From contig JAIEQC010000049.1 in the NCBI GenBank assembly GCA_019748055.1, positions 1-64,000 of the forward strand: a stretch of 64,000 nucleotides of DNA, in the 5' to 3' direction. Under the pieces are notes generated by a model that saw only the letters and a program-made list of their open reading frames with translations, made no database searches and was not told the origin of the DNA. The stretch's first letter is position 1. Each line of letters begins with the position of its first letter. This stretch comes from Caulobacteraceae bacterium (GTDB taxonomy: Bacteria > Pseudomonadota > Alphaproteobacteria > Caulobacterales > Caulobacteraceae). Both the position numbers and the translations under genes were made by a program. Positions 54,100 through 62,767 of this stretch are shown piece by piece.

Positions 54100-55743
54100 A
54101 TGACCTCCCGCCTTCTCGCCGGCGTCGCCGCCCTCAGCCTGCTGATCGGCGCGGCCTGCACCACCGCCCCGACGCCGGCCCCGCAGCCCGAGATCTCGGC
54201 CCAGCGCCTGTCCGACGGCATCCGGACCATCTCGGCCGACGAATATCAGGGCCGCTATCCGGGCACGGAAGGCGAGCGCATGACCCTGGCCTGGCTTCAG
54301 GCCCAGTACGAGGCCATGGGCCTGCAGCCCGGTGGGCCGAACGGCCAGTGGCTGCAGCGGGTGGAGCTGAAGCGCTACACACCCGACGGCGCGTCCGCCG
54401 CGTCCTTCGTGGGCCCCGACGGCCAGACCCGCGCGCTTGAGCCGGGCAAGGACATCCTGATCCGCGCCGCCACCAACGACGGCCGCGCGAACGTGCAGGG
54501 CGCTCCGGTGGTCTTCGCCGGCTACGGCATCGTCGCGCCCGAGCGCGGCTGGGACGACTACGGAAACATGGACCTGCGCGGCAAGGTCGTCATCGTCATG
54601 GCCGGAGAGCCGGACGGAGAGGTCTTCAACGGCGCCTACACGACCCATCACGCCTCCGGCGCGGCCAAGGCCGACCAGGCCTTCGCCCGCGGCGCCGTCG
54701 GCGTCATCACGATGAACCCCGTCTCCGCGACGGACGAGGCCTGGACCCGCGCCGGCCAGCAGAACGGCCGCACCCGCGGCTTCACCCCGGGCGCCGCGAA
54801 CGTCGAGTTCACCGGCTCCATCAACATGGACACCGCGCACGCGATGGTCACGGCCGCCGGCCTCGACCATTCCGCCTTCTCGAACTACGCCTCCGGCTCC
54901 TTCAAGGCGGTCGAACTGCGCGGCGTGAAGCTGAACGTCCAGGCGTCGGAGACCGTGACCACCCTGGTCACCCACAACCTGCTGGCCAAGATCGAGGGGA
55001 CCGAGCGTCCCGACGAGGTCATCGTCTATTCCGCCCACTGGGATCACGTCGGCGGCGAGGCCCAGCATCCCAATGCGGAGGGCGAGGACAAGATCTGGAA
55101 CGGCGCCTGGGACAACGCGTCGGGCACCGTCGGCGTCGTCGAGGTGGCCCGCGCCTTCGCCGCCGGGCCGCGCCCGGAACGCACCGTCGTCTTCGCCCAC
55201 ATGGCGGCCGAAGAGATGGGCCTGCTGGGCGCCTACGCCTATGTCGCCGATCCGGTCTATCCGCTGGAGACGACCGTCGCCGACCTCAACATCGACATGC
55301 TTCCCCTGTCGCCGCCGACCCGCGACGTGGCCATCTTCGGCAAGGGCCAGAACGACCTGGAGGATCGCCTCGGCGTCCTCGCCGCCGCCGAGGGGCGCTA
55401 CATCACGGACGATCGCCAGCCGGAGCAGGGCTTCTACTACCGCTCCGACCACTTCCCCTTCGCCCGCGCCGGCGTGCCGGCCCTGATGCCGTGGCATGGC
55501 GTCGACTGGGACGAGGGCGGCATCGCCGTCGGCCGGCCGGCCTGGGACGCCCGCTTCGAGGCCGACTATCACCAGCCGTCGGACGAATGGCGCCCCGACC
55601 TCGACTTCCGCTCGGCGGTCGAGAACCTGGAGCTGCTGTATCGCCTCGGCTTCGACCTCGCCAACTCCAACGACTGGCCGGGCTGGAAACCTTCGTCCGA
55701 GTTCGGGGCCGTCCGCGCCCGCACCGACGCGGCGCGCCAGTGA
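54100..55743 (+). CDS. M28 family metallopeptidase, lipoprotein
   Basis: A 547-residue secreted zinc peptidase with lipobox IGAAC. Zinc ligands appear as 'YSAHWDHVGG' (H), 'NGAWDNASGTVG' (D), 'MAAEEMGLLGAY' (E/E), 'LNIDML' (D) and 'SDHFPFARAGV' (H). Residues about 130-280 form the protease-associated insert ('VVFAGYGIVAPERGWDD', 'RGAVGVITMNP'). By family it releases N-terminal residues from peptides. It is intact and serves as reference for the broken relative at 15456. Short spacing to ridA suggests co-transcription. Confidence 0.9.
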   Translation: MTSRLLAGVAALSLLIGAACTTAPTPAPQPEISAQRLSDGIRTISADEYQGRYPGTEGERMTLAWLQAQYEAMGLQPGGPNGQWLQRVELKRYTPDGASAASFVGPDGQTRALEPGKDILIRAATNDGRANVQGAPVVFAGYGIVAPERGWDDYGNMDLRGKVVIVMAGEPDGEVFNGAYTTHHASGAAKADQAFARGAVGVITMNPVSATDEAWTRAGQQNGRTRGFTPGAANVEFTGSINMDTAHAMVTAAGLDHSAFSNYASGSFKAVELRGVKLNVQASETVTTLVTHNLLAKIEGTERPDEVIVYSAHWDHVGGEAQHPNAEGEDKIWNGAWDNASGTVGVVEVARAFAAGPRPERTVVFAHMAAEEMGLLGAYAYVADPVYPLETTVADLNIDMLPLSPPTRDVAIFGKGQNDLEDRLGVLAAAEGRYITDDRQPEQGFYYRSDHFPFARAGVPALMPWHGVDWDEGGIAVGRPAWDARFEADYHQPSDEWRPDLDFRSAVENLELLYRLGFDLANSNDWPGWKPSSEFGAVRARTDAARQ

Positions 55744-55753
55744 ACCGCGGACG

Positions 55754-56143
55754 ATGAGCGTGACCCTGCGGCCCCTGACGGGCGACGGTTCGCCGCCGGT
55801 CCAGGGGTCCTATCCTCAAGCCGTCGAAGTCACCGGCGCGACCCGCTGGGTGTTCGTGTCGGGCCAGGTCCCCACGGCGCCCGACGGCTCTCTGGCTTCC
55901 GACTTCCGCGGTCAGTGCGAACAGGTCTGGGACAATCTGGAGACCCAACTCAGATCGGCCGGCATGACGCTGGACAATCTGGTGACGGTCACGACGTTCC
56001 TCGCCGACCGCGCTCACGCCCTCGAGAACCGCGCGGTTCGCCTCGAGCGACTGGAACACCGCCAGCCCGCCCTGACCGTCATCGTCACCGGCATCTTCGA
56101 CGAACGCTGGCGGGTCGAGATCGAGGCTGTGGCGGCCGCCTAG
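55754..56143 (+). CDS. RidA family protein (enamine/imine deaminase)
   Basis: A 129-residue YjgF/YER057c/UK114 protein. 'GATRWVFVSGQVPTAPDGSL' and 'LRSAGMTLDNLVTVTTFLAD' match the family, and 'NRAVRLERLEHRQPALTVIVT' contains the active-site arginine region. RidA clears reactive 2-aminoacrylate from PLP enzymes. The ATG at 55754 is in-frame; the track's start is in the upstream gene. It lies ten bases after the M28 gene and converges with hom by four bases. Confidence 0.85.
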   Translation: MSVTLRPLTGDGSPPVQGSYPQAVEVTGATRWVFVSGQVPTAPDGSLASDFRGQCEQVWDNLETQLRSAGMTLDNLVTVTTFLADRAHALENRAVRLERLEHRQPALTVIVTGIFDERWRVEIEAVAAA

Positions 56144-57063
56144 AGCAGGGTCAGCAGGTCGCCCATCACGCTGTCCGTCGTCGGTTCCCGCCCTGCGCCC
56201 GGCCCGACGCAGGTGAAGGTCCGCCCGTCGGCGCAGGTGACCCGCAGCGCGTTCGCCTCCCCCGGCAGGTCGGCGAACAGCGGGTCATGCTCGACCTGCA
56301 CCAGGCGCACCGAAGCCGCGTCCGGCGCCGCCCGCGCCAGCTGCCTCACCGTTCCGCCGCCCGAAAAGGCCGCGGCCAAAGGCTGCACCACGCCCGGCTT
56401 CGGCCCCTGCGGCCCGAAGGCCTCCGCCGCCAGAATGGCCAGCTTCGCCGCCGCGTCGCGACCGGAAAGGTCCGTCGACGGATCGGCTTCCGCCAGCCCC
56501 AGCCGCTGTGCCTCCGCCACGGCCTCATAGAAAGCGACGCCTTGCGCCAACCGGTTCAGCAGGAAGTTCACCGTGCCGTTCAGCACCGCCTCGATCGCCA
56601 CGATGGGCGCGTGGGCCCGCGCCGCGCGCACCGTCTCGATCATCGGCGCCCCGCCGCCGACGCAGGCGGCTATGCCCAGACGCACGCCCGACCGATGCGC
56701 CTGACGCGCCAGCGGAAACAGATCCTCGACCACGGCCTGCTTATTCGCGCTGGCCACGTGCACGCCGCGCGACAACGCCGCCCGCGTCAGAGCCAGGCCC
56801 GTCGACGGGTCCGACAGGGCGTCCACCAGCACGTCCGGTTCCCGTGCCAGCAGCGCCGCCGGATCGGTCACCAGCAGGCGTGGATCGGGCGCCGGATCGC
56901 GCGGCTTGGCGGCGTCGCGCACCAGCACGCCCACGACCTCAAACCGCGCGTCCCCGCTCAGCCGCTTCAGCACGCCGCCGCCGACCACGCCGCATCCGGC
57001 CAGCGCCACCCGCAACTTCCGCGTCGCCGTCTCGGCCCGGCGCTCAAGCTCCAGAACGCCCAT
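56140..57063 (-). CDS. hom: Homoserine dehydrogenase, short form
   Basis: A 307-residue enzyme reducing aspartate semialdehyde to homoserine. The Rossmann motif is 'VALAGCGVVGGGVLKRL', the catalytic Lys is in 'HVASANKQAVVEDL' and the homoserine site in 'AVLNGTVNFLLNRL' and 'SGRDAAAKLAILAAEAFG'. It lacks the C-terminal ACT domain of the usual 430-residue enzyme, so it should not be threonine-feedback-regulated there. The start ATG at 57063 shares a base with the metB stop. It is the last gene of the riboswitch-controlled operon. Confidence 0.9.
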   Translation of the reverse strand: MGVLELERRAETATRKLRVALAGCGVVGGGVLKRLSGDARFEVVGVLVRDAAKPRDPAPDPRLLVTDPAALLAREPDVLVDALSDPSTGLALTRAALSRGVHVASANKQAVVEDLFPLARQAHRSGVRLGIAACVGGGAPMIETVRAARAHAPIVAIEAVLNGTVNFLLNRLAQGVAFYEAVAEAQRLGLAEADPSTDLSGRDAAAKLAILAAEAFGPQGPKPGVVQPLAAAFSGGGTVRQLARAAPDAASVRLVQVEHDPLFADLPGEANALRVTCADGRTFTCVGPGAGREPTTDSVMGDLLTLL

Positions 57064-58238
57064 CACGCCGCCTCCGCCAACTTCAGCGCGGCCACGGACC
57101 GCAGCCCGCGCTCCAGATCGGCCCACAGGTCGTCCGGATGCTCCAGCCCGACCGACAGCCGGATCAGGCCGTCGCCGATCCCGGCCGTCCGTCGCGCCTC
57201 CGGCGTCATCGCCAGGTGGGTCATCAGCGCCGGATGGGCGATCAGGCTCTCCACCCCGCCCAGCGACTCCGCGAGGGTGAACACCCCCAGCGGCTCCACG
57301 AACGCTCGCACCGCCTCGATCCCGCCGTCCAGCTCCACGCTCAGCATGGAGCCGAAGCCTTTCTGCTGCCGCCCGGCCAGCGCATGCCCCGGATGGCTCT
57401 CCAGCCCGGGATGGTGAACCGCCTTCACCCCCGGCGCGCGCTCCAGCCGCCGGGCGATCTCCAGCGCGCTGGCCTGCTGCCGCTCAACCCGCACGAACAG
57501 GGTGCGCAGGCCCCGCAGCGTCAGCCAGGCGTCGAACGGCGCCCCCGTCACGCCCGTGGCGTTGGCCCACCAGGCCGTCTCGTCGTGGACCTCCGCGTCG
57601 GCGCTGATCACCGCGCCTCCCACGACGTCGGAATGGCCGTTCACGAACTTGGTGGTCGAGTGCACGACCACGTCGGCGCCCAGGGCGATCGGGGTCTGCA
57701 AGGCGGGCGACAGGAAGGTGTTGTCCACCACCGACCGCGCGCCGACCGCCCGGGCGCGGCTACAGACGTCCGCGACGTCCACGATCCTCATCAGCGGATT
57801 CGACGGCGTCTCGATCAGCACCAGCTTTGGTCGCAGCTCGAAGGCCCGGTCCAGCGCCTCCGCATCGCCCTGATCGACGAAAGCCACGTCGAAATGCCCC
57901 TTCCGCGCCCGCGCCGACAGCAGCCGGTGCGTGCCGCCGTACAGATCGTGCGGCGCGATCAGCAGGTCGCCGGGGTTCAGCGGGCTCAGCGCCAGATCCA
58001 GCGCCGCCATGCCGCTGGACGTCACCACGCAGCCGGCGCCCCCCTCCAGCTCCGCCAGGGCATCGGCCAGCAGATCGCGCGTCGGATTGCCGGAGCGGCT
58101 GTAATCATAGGTCCGCTTCCCCTCCAGGCCGTCGAAGCTGAAGTTGGCCGACAGGCAGATCGGCGGGATGACCGCGCCATGGGCCGCGTCGCGATCGACG
58201 CCGGCGCGCACGCAGGCGGTTTCGGGGGACTGGGTCAT
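57063..58238 (-). CDS. metB: Cystathionine gamma-synthase / PLP-dependent transsulfuration enzyme
   Basis: A 391-residue Cys/Met metabolism PLP enzyme. 'YDYSRSGNPTRDLLADALAE' near the N-terminus, 'IETPSNPLMRIVDV' and the PLP-lysine in 'VVHSTTKFVNGHSDVVGG' (about residue 197) are typical. With O-succinylhomoserine it would form cystathionine; gamma-synthase is inferred from a succinyl-type metX upstream. The track's ORF begins in metX's frame; the ATG at 58238 overlaps the metX stop (ATGA). Confidence 0.88.
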   Translation of the reverse strand: MTQSPETACVRAGVDRDAAHGAVIPPICLSANFSFDGLEGKRTYDYSRSGNPTRDLLADALAELEGGAGCVVTSSGMAALDLALSPLNPGDLLIAPHDLYGGTHRLLSARARKGHFDVAFVDQGDAEALDRAFELRPKLVLIETPSNPLMRIVDVADVCSRARAVGARSVVDNTFLSPALQTPIALGADVVVHSTTKFVNGHSDVVGGAVISADAEVHDETAWWANATGVTGAPFDAWLTLRGLRTLFVRVERQQASALEIARRLERAPGVKAVHHPGLESHPGHALAGRQQKGFGSMLSVELDGGIEAVRAFVEPLGVFTLAESLGGVESLIAHPALMTHLAMTPEARRTAGIGDGLIRLSVGLEHPDDLWADLERGLRSVAALKLAEAA

Positions 58239-59191
58239 GCGGCGATCTCCGAACAGATGGGCAGGGGGAGGAGGGCGGTCCGAAGCGCGCGGCCGACCAC
58301 CTCGCGCTCCTTCAGGAAGGCGTCGTGGCCGAACACGCTGGGGGCCTCGACGAACCGGCACAGGTTGGCCGCGCGACCGGCCAGCTCGCGCAGGTCCTCG
58401 ATCGGCACCAGGCGGTCGTCGGTGAAGCCGACCACGGTCAGAGGGCACCGGATGCGCTCCGGGTGGACCGCATGCCGGTCCAGCGAGTCGGTCAGCACGA
58501 CTTGCCGGCGCGCGTCGGCGTTGGCCGCATGGGCCTCGCCCCGCGCGATCAGCCAGTCGCAGACCGCGTGCGGTGCGCCCACCCCCGCCGGCGCGGGCGC
58601 GCCGCCGAAGCGCAGCCCCAGCTCCTCGGTCGTGCGATAGGTCGTCATGGCCAGCTGCCGCGCCAGGCTCAGCGCCTCCGCCTCCCGTCCGCTCTCCAGC
58701 CCCAGCTCCAGGATGCGCCGCTGAACCCCGCGCCAGGCCGTCGCCGTGGGATGCGCCCGGTGCGGCGCCGAGATCGCCACCAGCCGCCCGATCCGCTCCG
58801 GGAACAGCTCGGCGAAGGCCAGCCCCACGCACCCGCCATAGGACGCGCCGACGAAGGCGTCGGCCACGTCTCGCCCCAGCGCGTCCAGCGCCGCCGCGAA
58901 CGCCCGCGCCTGATCCTGCGTGGTCACGGGCTGGTCCGGGCTCGCGCCGGCTGCGGGCGGCCAGTCGATCGCCAGCACCGCGAACCGGTCGGCGTCGATC
59001 GGCGCGCCGGGCCCGACGGCCCAGTCCCACCAGCCCCGGCGCTCGGCGTCGTTCGCCGGGGCTCGGTCTGCGGAGATGCCGCCCGCCACCACGACCAGCG
59101 GCCCGTCGGCGCGACCGGTCAGCCGGGCGCGCACGCTTCCGCCGCCGGGCAGGGCGACGTCGAAATCTCGGAAATCGGAAAGTCTCGCCAC
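58235..59191 (-). CDS. metX: Homoserine O-succinyltransferase, MetX type
   Basis: A 318-residue alpha/beta-hydrolase fold acyltransferase. The nucleophile elbow is 'AFVGASYGGCVGLAF' (Ser about residue 114), and the Asp/His pair lies in 'VVGFTDDRLVPIEDL' and 'SVFGHDAFLKE'. The short form with 'VVAGGISADRAP' matches the succinyl-specific MetX branch; acyl choice is inferred. Start is GTG at 59191, just inside a leader hairpin. It is the first gene of the operon under the SAM-I riboswitch. Confidence 0.88.
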   Translation of the reverse strand: MARLSDFRDFDVALPGGGSVRARLTGRADGPLVVVAGGISADRAPANDAERRGWWDWAVGPGAPIDADRFAVLAIDWPPAAGASPDQPVTTQDQARAFAAALDALGRDVADAFVGASYGGCVGLAFAELFPERIGRLVAISAPHRAHPTATAWRGVQRRILELGLESGREAEALSLARQLAMTTYRTTEELGLRFGGAPAPAGVGAPHAVCDWLIARGEAHAANADARRQVVLTDSLDRHAVHPERIRCPLTVVGFTDDRLVPIEDLRELAGRAANLCRFVEAPSVFGHDAFLKEREVVGRALRTALLPLPICSEIAA

Positions 59192-59196
59192 GGTCT

Positions 59197-59280
59197 CGCA
59201 CGGTCCCGCTCATCGAGCACCCGTGCGGTCGAGGAGAACCCGTGAAGACGCCGGACCGCGCAGGGCGGCCGTCCCTTCAC
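59197..59280 (-). promoter_or_regulatory. metX leader hairpins, possible expression platform
   Basis: Two structures lie between the riboswitch and metX. 59242-59280 is an extended stem closed by 'gtgaag'/'cttcac', whose 5' side shares three bases with the riboswitch P1 helix, so the two exclude each other. 59197-59227 has 'cgcacgg'/'ccgtgcg' around an inner 'gctc'/'gagc' hairpin and ends five bases before the GTG. Neither has a U-run. A translational switch is plausible. Confidence 0.4.
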
Positions 59281-59398
59281 TCATCTCTCGCGGACTGAAG
59301 AAAGTCCCCGCAGGAGTTGGCACCGTGTCGGACCTGGGTGGGTCCGGTCGGTTGCCCCGGCGTCAAAGGGCCTATCCCTCAGCCGGTCTTGATGAGTG
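59278..59398 (-). promoter_or_regulatory. SAM-I (S-box) riboswitch
   Basis: On the minus strand, P1 pairs 'cactcatc' with 'gatgagtg'. The core reads 'tcaagaccggctgaggga', 'ggcaacc', 'ggtgccaactcctgc' and 'gagagatgag', the conserved S-box order with the kink-turn and pseudoknot elements. It lies upstream of metX-metB-hom, so binding of S-adenosylmethionine should reduce expression. Confidence 0.93.
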
Positions 59399-59450
59399 CC
59401 CTTACGCTGACGGACGAGGCCGGGGGCCGTCAAGCCCCCGGCTGAAAGTT

Positions 59451-60422
59451 TCAACGTGAGGTCGAGCTTCGGATCAGCGCCTCGGCCCGCGCAATGGCGT
59501 CCGCCTCGCTGATCTCGCCCGCCTGAACGCTCTCGGCCAAGCTCATCAGTTCCGGTCCCGTGACGGCCCCGGCCTGCGGCTCCTCCTGCAGGCGGATGCC
59601 GTTTCCGCGCGCGATGGCGGCGTCCCAGGCGTCGCGCACGGCGGCCCAATAGCCCTGCGTCGCCGCCCAGTAGTCGTCGCCCGGCTTGGGGTCGAAGCCG
59701 TCAAAGCGGCGGTAGCTGTTGACCACGTCCTCGTGCACCACGACGGCCAGGTCGCCCTCGGCGCCCTGCGCCGGTTGCATCTTGTGATTGTCCTGGATGT
59801 GCACCCAGCCCCACGGCGTCACCGCATGGCGGTTGGTCCCCAGATAGCGGTCGTAGACCGGGCCGCGGATTGCGTCCCGGCGCGCCAGCGGCCGCCACGA
59901 CGGCGCCGAGGTCCATTCCGCCATGCCGTTGGCGTGGCTCCACTTCCCGACTCCGCCGTAGCGGGGGCTGTCGTCGGTCTGCCAGACGGTCTGGGACCAG
60001 GCCCCGGCGCGCTCGGTCTCCGACACCGGCGTCAGCGTCCAGGTGTTCGGCCCGGCATAGGTCAGCACCGAGGCGGGCTGGTACACCCAGTCCTGCCGCC
60101 AGTGCTTGATGACCATCGTCTGGCCTTCGTGCTCCATGACCACGATGTGCTGCAGGCTGATCCTGTCGCCGGTGTCATGGACGATGCGGACGATCTCGTG
60201 CCCGCCCGAGGTCTTGGGCGCCAGGGGCTCATAGCCGTCCACGAAGTTGACCGTCTCGCGCATGTCGAAGCGGACGTTGAAGTCGCCGACCTGGCTCAGG
60301 ATCGCATTTCGGTCCTGCTCATAGGCCGCGTGTTCGGCGGTGTTGGCGGCGGGGGCCTGCGCCACGGCGAAGGCGGGGATGGCGGTGGTCGCAAGGCAGG
60401 CGGCGATCAGCAAGGCGCGCAT
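59451..60422 (-). CDS. DUF6607 family secreted protein
   Basis: A 323-residue protein with a signal peptide ('TTAIPAFAVAQ'). 'DMRETVNFVDGYEPLAPKTSG' and 'VMEHEGQTMVIKHWRQDWVY' are typical of DUF6607, which commonly accompanies TonB-dependent haem-type receptors. The family's function is unknown. It begins 30 bases after the TonB receptor stop on the same strand, so a shared mRNA is likely. Confidence 0.83.
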   Translation of the reverse strand: MRALLIAACLATTAIPAFAVAQAPAANTAEHAAYEQDRNAILSQVGDFNVRFDMRETVNFVDGYEPLAPKTSGGHEIVRIVHDTGDRISLQHIVVMEHEGQTMVIKHWRQDWVYQPASVLTYAGPNTWTLTPVSETERAGAWSQTVWQTDDSPRYGGVGKWSHANGMAEWTSAPSWRPLARRDAIRGPVYDRYLGTNRHAVTPWGWVHIQDNHKMQPAQGAEGDLAVVVHEDVVNSYRRFDGFDPKPGDDYWAATQGYWAAVRDAWDAAIARGNGIRLQEEPQAGAVTGPELMSLAESVQAGEISEADAIARAEALIRSSTSR

Positions 60423-60452
60423 GGAGCGTCTCCTTTTTTCAGAGGTTCAGGG

Positions 60453-62648
60453 TCAAAGGCGGAAGGTCAGCGACAGGCCGACGTTGCGGCCCGGCTGGGT
60501 GTAGGCGTCGAGAACCGCCGAGGTGGCCGACACCCCGCGCACGTCGCTCCACCAGCCGTACTTCTCGTCCGTGACGTTGAACACGCCGGCCCGCAGCGTC
60601 GCGTGGTCGGTCAGGTGCAGATAGGCCGTCACGTCCAGCAGGGTGAAGCTCTCGCCCGCATGACAGTTCGGCGCGCACGCCAGCCCCGCCAGATCGCCCG
60701 CATCCTTGGAGTCGGACCAAGTCACGATGGCCTGGCCGCCCCAGATCCCCGACGGATCGTCCCAGCCCAAGCCGCCGACGACCTTGACCGGATCGACGGT
60801 CGTCAGCGGCACGGTCGTGCCGCCCGACGTCTGGTCGCCGTCGGCGTAGGCGGCCGAGAAGCGCGCGCTCAGGCCGTTGTCCCAGAGCATGTCGGCCCGG
60901 GCCTCGACGCCCGACACCTCCACCTCGGTGAAGTTGACGAACTGATAGACCGCCGGGTCGGTCGGGGTGAAAGAGCCCGACACCACCTGCTGGCTGATGA
61001 AGTCCTCATAGTCGGACTTGAACGCCACGATCTGGCCGGCGAACCGCCCGCCCAGCAGGTCCACGTCCCGTACGCGGGCGCCCAGCTCCACGCTGGTGCT
61101 CGTCTCCGGCCCCAGGTCGGGGTTCGGGACCGAGACGTAGCCGAAGGCGGCGTTGGAAAAGCCGTTGTTCACCTGCGACGGCGTCGGCGCCTTGAACCCC
61201 GCGCCATAGCTGCCGAAAAGGCCGAAGGTGTCGCTCGCCCACCAGACCACGCCCAGCTTGGGCGACAGCCGCTCGTCCGACTGGTCGGCCCGCGCGCCCG
61301 TGTAGAGCGGATCGTCCTTGGTCGTCAGCTCATAAGAATCGAACCGCAGCGCGGGGATGATCCGCAGGTCGCCCCCCAGCAGAAGGATCTCGTCCTGCAC
61401 GAACACGCCGGCCAGGCGATAGTCCGTCTCGGGGAAGGGGCTGGACGGGAAGGTTTCGCCGAAGGGCGGCACGGTGCCGTCGCGGATGCCGATCTGGGTC
61501 GTCTCCGACCAGTCCCCGCCGAAGGTCAGGCGGTGCGTCGCCCCGTCGAAGTTCAGCGTCTTCACCCCTTCCGCGCCGAACCCGACCACCTCGTTGTCGA
61601 AGCGGTTGTCCCGCGTGCGGTCCGCCGCGGGGTTGCGGTCCTCGAAAGTGAACTGCCGCGTCTCCGATGTCTGGCGATACGCCGTGACCTGACCCCGATC
61701 GAGACCCAGCACGCCGTCGAACCGCCAGTCCGCGGCAATCCGCTCGCGGCGGGTCTCGTCGTCGGCGCGCAGGTCCAGCACCGAGGCGCTGCGCCCGCTC
61801 AGCACGTTCGCCGACACGTCGGACTCATGGGCGTCGTACGTCAGCCGCAGCCGGTGACCCGGCGCCACGTCCCAGACCGCCTTGGCCAGCAGCGATTCCG
61901 ACGACAGGTTCTGGGGGTTGGCCGTGGTGCGCAGCGCGCCCTCGACGTCGTTCGTGCCCGCGGTCTCGGTCTCTGAGGCGTCGCGCGTCGTGTACGCGAT
62001 CAGGCCGGAAAAGGCGCCGACGCGGCCGGCCGTCGAAAGGCCGTACGTCCGCCCGTCGTCCGCGGAGTTGTAGCCCAGCCGCCCCCGCACCGCGAAGTCC
62101 CGTCCGCCCATCAGCAGGTCGGCCGGATCCTTGGTCGTGAACACCACCGCCCCGGCCACGCCGTCCGATCCGTACAGCGCCGACGCCGGCCCGCGCAGGA
62201 TCTCGACCGACCTCATCAGCTCCAGATCGGCATAACCGCCGCGCCCCACGCTCTGGGCGCCGAAGACGAAGCCGTCGGCCATCCGCACGCCGTCCACGAC
62301 CATCAGCACCCGGTCGCCGCCCAGGCCGCGGATGACGAAGCCTTCGTTCCCCGCCCGGCCGGTGGTCCCCAGGGCGGTGCCGAACCGCGCCGGCTGACTG
62401 GGCACGCTGACGCCCGGCTCGAACCGGACCAGGTCCTTGATGTCGGTGTACAGGTTCGCCTCGATCTCGCGGTCCGTGATGACGCTGACCGTCGCCGGCG
62501 CCTCGTCCACGCGGGTGGCGGTGCGGGTGGCGCTGACGGTGATGGGCGCGACCTCGGTCACCGGCGGTTCCTGCGCCTGCGCCGAGGCCAAGCTCGGCAA
62601 GGCCGCGGCGGCCAGGACCGCAGTGGTGGTGAGAAGACGTATGTTCAT
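60453..62648 (-). CDS. TonB-dependent haemoglobin/haem-type receptor
   Basis: A 731-residue outer-membrane receptor with signal peptide ('VLAAAALPSLASAQ'), TonB box region ('PITVSATRTATRVDEAP'), plug domain with 'LVRFEPGVSVPSQPARFG' and 'FVIRGLGGDRVLMVVDGVR', and a 22-strand barrel. The NPNL-type box 'GFKAPTPSQVNNGF' and 'FANFKTEV'-like 'VNFTEVEVSGVEARAD' match haemoglobin/lactoferrin-type receptors. The terminal 'LSLTFRL' ends the barrel. It imports haem or iron; substrate inferred from family. ATG at 62648. Confidence 0.9.
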   Translation of the reverse strand: MNIRLLTTTAVLAAAALPSLASAQAQEPPVTEVAPITVSATRTATRVDEAPATVSVITDREIEANLYTDIKDLVRFEPGVSVPSQPARFGTALGTTGRAGNEGFVIRGLGGDRVLMVVDGVRMADGFVFGAQSVGRGGYADLELMRSVEILRGPASALYGSDGVAGAVVFTTKDPADLLMGGRDFAVRGRLGYNSADDGRTYGLSTAGRVGAFSGLIAYTTRDASETETAGTNDVEGALRTTANPQNLSSESLLAKAVWDVAPGHRLRLTYDAHESDVSANVLSGRSASVLDLRADDETRRERIAADWRFDGVLGLDRGQVTAYRQTSETRQFTFEDRNPAADRTRDNRFDNEVVGFGAEGVKTLNFDGATHRLTFGGDWSETTQIGIRDGTVPPFGETFPSSPFPETDYRLAGVFVQDEILLLGGDLRIIPALRFDSYELTTKDDPLYTGARADQSDERLSPKLGVVWWASDTFGLFGSYGAGFKAPTPSQVNNGFSNAAFGYVSVPNPDLGPETSTSVELGARVRDVDLLGGRFAGQIVAFKSDYEDFISQQVVSGSFTPTDPAVYQFVNFTEVEVSGVEARADMLWDNGLSARFSAAYADGDQTSGGTTVPLTTVDPVKVVGGLGWDDPSGIWGGQAIVTWSDSKDAGDLAGLACAPNCHAGESFTLLDVTAYLHLTDHATLRAGVFNVTDEKYGWWSDVRGVSATSAVLDAYTQPGRNVGLSLTFRL

Positions 62649-62692
62649 GCGCGACGCCCCGGCTCGAAGTAGATCAAGGCGGCGGCAATTAC

Positions 62693-62719
62693 TGCGAACG
62701 ATTATCAGGATCAATCGCA
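62693..62719. promoter_or_regulatory. Candidate iron-responsive operator upstream of the TonB receptor
   Basis: 'tgcga' and 'tcgca' flank an imperfect palindrome with 'gattatc' and 'ggatcaatc', 45 bases upstream of the receptor ATG. The half-sites look like alphaproteobacterial Fur-type boxes, but spacing is not exact. It could also serve the divergent lipoprotein gene. Confidence 0.35.
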
Positions 62720-62767
62720 ATTCGACTCCCGGCCGAACCGATCGGACGAGCGACGCGTTGTTGCGCC

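Noticed and set aside
59733-61976. 747-codon plus-strand ORF antisense to the TonB receptor
   Set aside because: Shadow of receptor coding; His/Arg/Gln-rich with no recognisable domain.
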